From positions 1 through 6,033 of the forward strand of contig JAKQYG010000261.1 in the NCBI GenBank assembly GCA_023356515.1: 6,033 bases of DNA. Reading direction: 5' to 3'. The DNA is from Trichodesmium sp. MAG_R04 (lineage in GTDB: Bacteria; Cyanobacteriota; Cyanobacteriia; Cyanobacteriales; Microcoleaceae). The notes under the pieces were generated by a model, which saw only the letters and a program-made list of their open reading frames with translations, was not told the origin of the DNA and made no database searches. Position numbers and translations under genes: made by a program. Positions 5,128 through 6,033 of this stretch are shown here, in pieces. Numbering within the stretch: the first letter of the stretch is position 1; each line of letters starts with the position of its first letter.

Positions 5128-5631
5128 CTAGGGAAAAACTTGAGGATTTTCAATGAAAGCTGCATCTACACAGTCTCTAAAATTCTTAAATTCCTTGAGT
5201 CTTTGTCTGATCCAATTTTTGAGTACAAACCACCAACGTTCTATCTTGTTAAAATCTGGGGAGTAAGGTGGTAGATACCAGATTTCACACCCTTGCTTGG
5301 CCACTAATTCTTCAACATAAACTGACTTATGAAACGTTGCGTTATCTACTATTATCACTTGCCCTGGTTGTAATTTTGGTAGTAAACAATGTTCCAACCA
5401 GTTCTCAAATAAATCACGATTACAACTTCCTACAAATGTTAAAGGAGCAAACATTTTTTCTTGATTTATAGCTGCAATCCAACTTACTCTCTGAGTCCTT
5501 CTTCCTGAGTTCATACCTGGTAATCTTTTTCCTTTAACTCCATAACCATAAGGATAATCTTCTCGATTATCTATTCCGGCTTCATCTACATAAACAATAC
5601 TTTTGTTGTCTATTTGATTCACTTTCAACAT
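5128..5631 (-). CDS. IS630-family transposase, C-terminal DDE catalytic frame (OrfB)
   Basis: 167 residues from the ATG at 5631 to TAG at 5128. It holds the full IS630 catalytic core: VDEAG with Asp16, IVDNATFH with Asp96, and YSPDFNKIERWW with Glu131. The 34 residues between the second Asp and the Glu give the DD34E spacing typical of the family. SGRRTQRVSWIAA (42-54) is also characteristic of cyanobacterial members. The frame is open upstream of this ATG as far as the A-run at 5676-5684 and there encodes KKKTYGYQERDE, a family-typical linker, so the product is probably made as a -1 fusion with the upstream frame (about 293 residues) rather than from its own start. No ribosome binding site precedes the ATG. 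Confidence 0.88.
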   Translation of the reverse strand: MLKVNQIDNKSIVYVDEAGIDNREDYPYGYGVKGKRLPGMNSGRRTQRVSWIAAINQEKMFAPLTFVGSCNRDLFENWLEHCLLPKLQPGQVIIVDNATFHKSVYVEELVAKQGCEIWYLPPYSPDFNKIERWWFVLKNWIRQRLKEFKNFRDCVDAAFIENPQVFP

Positions 5632-6008
5632 GAACTCTTCTCTTTCTGATTCGTCTCTTTCTTGATAACCATATGTTTTTTTTTACGAGTAAAACCAATT
5701 TTTTTTAAACCTCTACCAATAGTAAAACGACTACAATTTCCCCATTTTCGAGCCATTTGTTTTTGAGTTTGCTCGTGATTAGCCTCAACAAATTTTTCAA
5801 ATTCTTCCCAATCTTTAATTTTAGATGTTTGAGGAGGAGGTACATTGGCCTTAGGGACTATTGAGCCTGTGGTTAAATATCGATCTCGCCATTGATGAAG
5901 AGTGGGCCGACTTATATTTAATAAACGACTCACATGACTGATAGACATACCATTAATAATCAGATTAAGAGCCCGTTCACGCAAATCTTGACTGTAAGGA
6001 TATACCAT
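5625..6008 (-). CDS. IS630-family transposase, N-terminal DNA-binding frame (OrfA)
   Basis: 127 residues from the ATG at 6008. An in-frame TTG at 6017 would add three residues, but MVYPYSQDLRERAL is the usual start of this family, so ATG is preferred; neither has a visible ribosome binding site. Residues about 20-41 (GMSISHVSRLLNISRPTLHQW) form a helix-turn-helix for terminal-repeat binding, followed by a linker with PPPQ and a second likely DNA-binding segment ending in GLKKIGFTRKKK. After the Lys codons the frame yields HMVIKKETNQKEKSSC and stops at 5625, overlapping the catalytic frame by seven bases. This tail is out of family character, and the -1 frame restores the conserved linker. Confidence 0.85.
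   Translation of the reverse strand: MVYPYSQDLRERALNLIINGMSISHVSRLLNISRPTLHQWRDRYLTTGSIVPKANVPPPQTSKIKDWEEFEKFVEANHEQTQKQMARKWGNCSRFTIGRGLKKIGFTRKKKHMVIKKETNQKEKSSC
5676..5684 (-). promoter_or_regulatory. Run of nine A: probable -1 frameshift or slippage site in the transposase
   Basis: On the minus strand CGT is followed by nine A and then CAT. In frame 0 this reads Arg-Lys-Lys-Lys-His; a -1 slip gives Arg-Lys-Lys-Lys-Thr-Tyr-Gly-Tyr and enters the catalytic frame. Homopolymeric A slippery sites are known in several IS families, and transcriptional slippage would act equally. A one-base deletion mutation is the alternative. Confidence 0.6.
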
Positions 6009-6033
6009 AAGACTCAAATTTGATTTTTTAAGA

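Larger units (their letters stand above)
5057..6033 (-). mobile_element. IS630-family insertion sequence, right end outside window
   Basis: The element carries a two-frame DDE transposase of IS630 type (N-terminal helix-turn-helix frame, C-terminal DD34E frame). The left boundary is placed at the TA at 5057 from an inverted-repeat candidate; the right boundary is not visible. The catalytic residues are intact and the frame break falls on a run of nine A, so it may still be active. Confidence 0.75.

Noticed and set aside
5268..5471. 67-codon plus-strand frame opposite the transposase
   Set aside because: Antisense shadow of the DDE catalytic frame.

Overview
The window looks like part of an AT-rich cyanobacterial chromosome. 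It carries six copies of the HIP1 octamer GCGATCGC (near 510, 1518, 3222, 3655, 4690 and 4774). Its three housekeeping proteins have the character of cyanobacterial families, and its long non-coding stretches are full of small palindromic repeats. This coding density and repeat load recall filamentous cyanobacteria such as Trichodesmium, Okeania or Moorena, but that placement is inference; no marker gene here fixes the genus.

Layout. Positions 1-778 (minus strand) hold the N-terminal 259 residues of a CbiQ/EcfT-type membrane protein that runs off the left edge. Positions 918-1739 (minus) hold a complete 273-residue atypical SDR (NAD-dependent epimerase-like, YeeZ-like). A 710-bp spacer follows, with a palindrome, a 90-bp MITE-like element and a short heptamer tandem repeat. 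Positions 2450-3889 (plus) hold a complete 479-residue alpha-D-phosphohexomutase (phosphoglucomutase/phosphomannomutase family) with a strong Shine-Dalgarno sequence. From 3890 to 5127 there is no credible gene, only a dense cluster of small repeats. Positions 5128-6008 (minus) are an IS630-family transposase in two overlapping reading frames, with a run of nine A at the frame junction. The right end of this IS lies outside the window.

The three cellular genes do not form an obvious pathway. They are divergent or separated by repeats, and each looks like ordinary core metabolism or transport. The interesting material is the repeat cluster. Two 90-bp elements share terminal inverted repeats (about CAGGACTTACGCA) and each is flanked by a perfect 5-bp target duplication. 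A third element has the same termini but a different interior. One of the 90-bp copies sits inside an older palindromic element bounded by a 13-bp inverted repeat. Directly beside that is a 105-bp element with TATAGCAGTCGAAG ends, present twice in opposite orientations (102 of 105 bases identical) around a 301-bp core. Two stem-loops with the same GCCAAG/CTTGGC base but different, still fully paired, upper stems complete the picture. I read this as a layered landing zone for non-autonomous elements downstream of the phosphohexomutase, not as a new multi-gene system.
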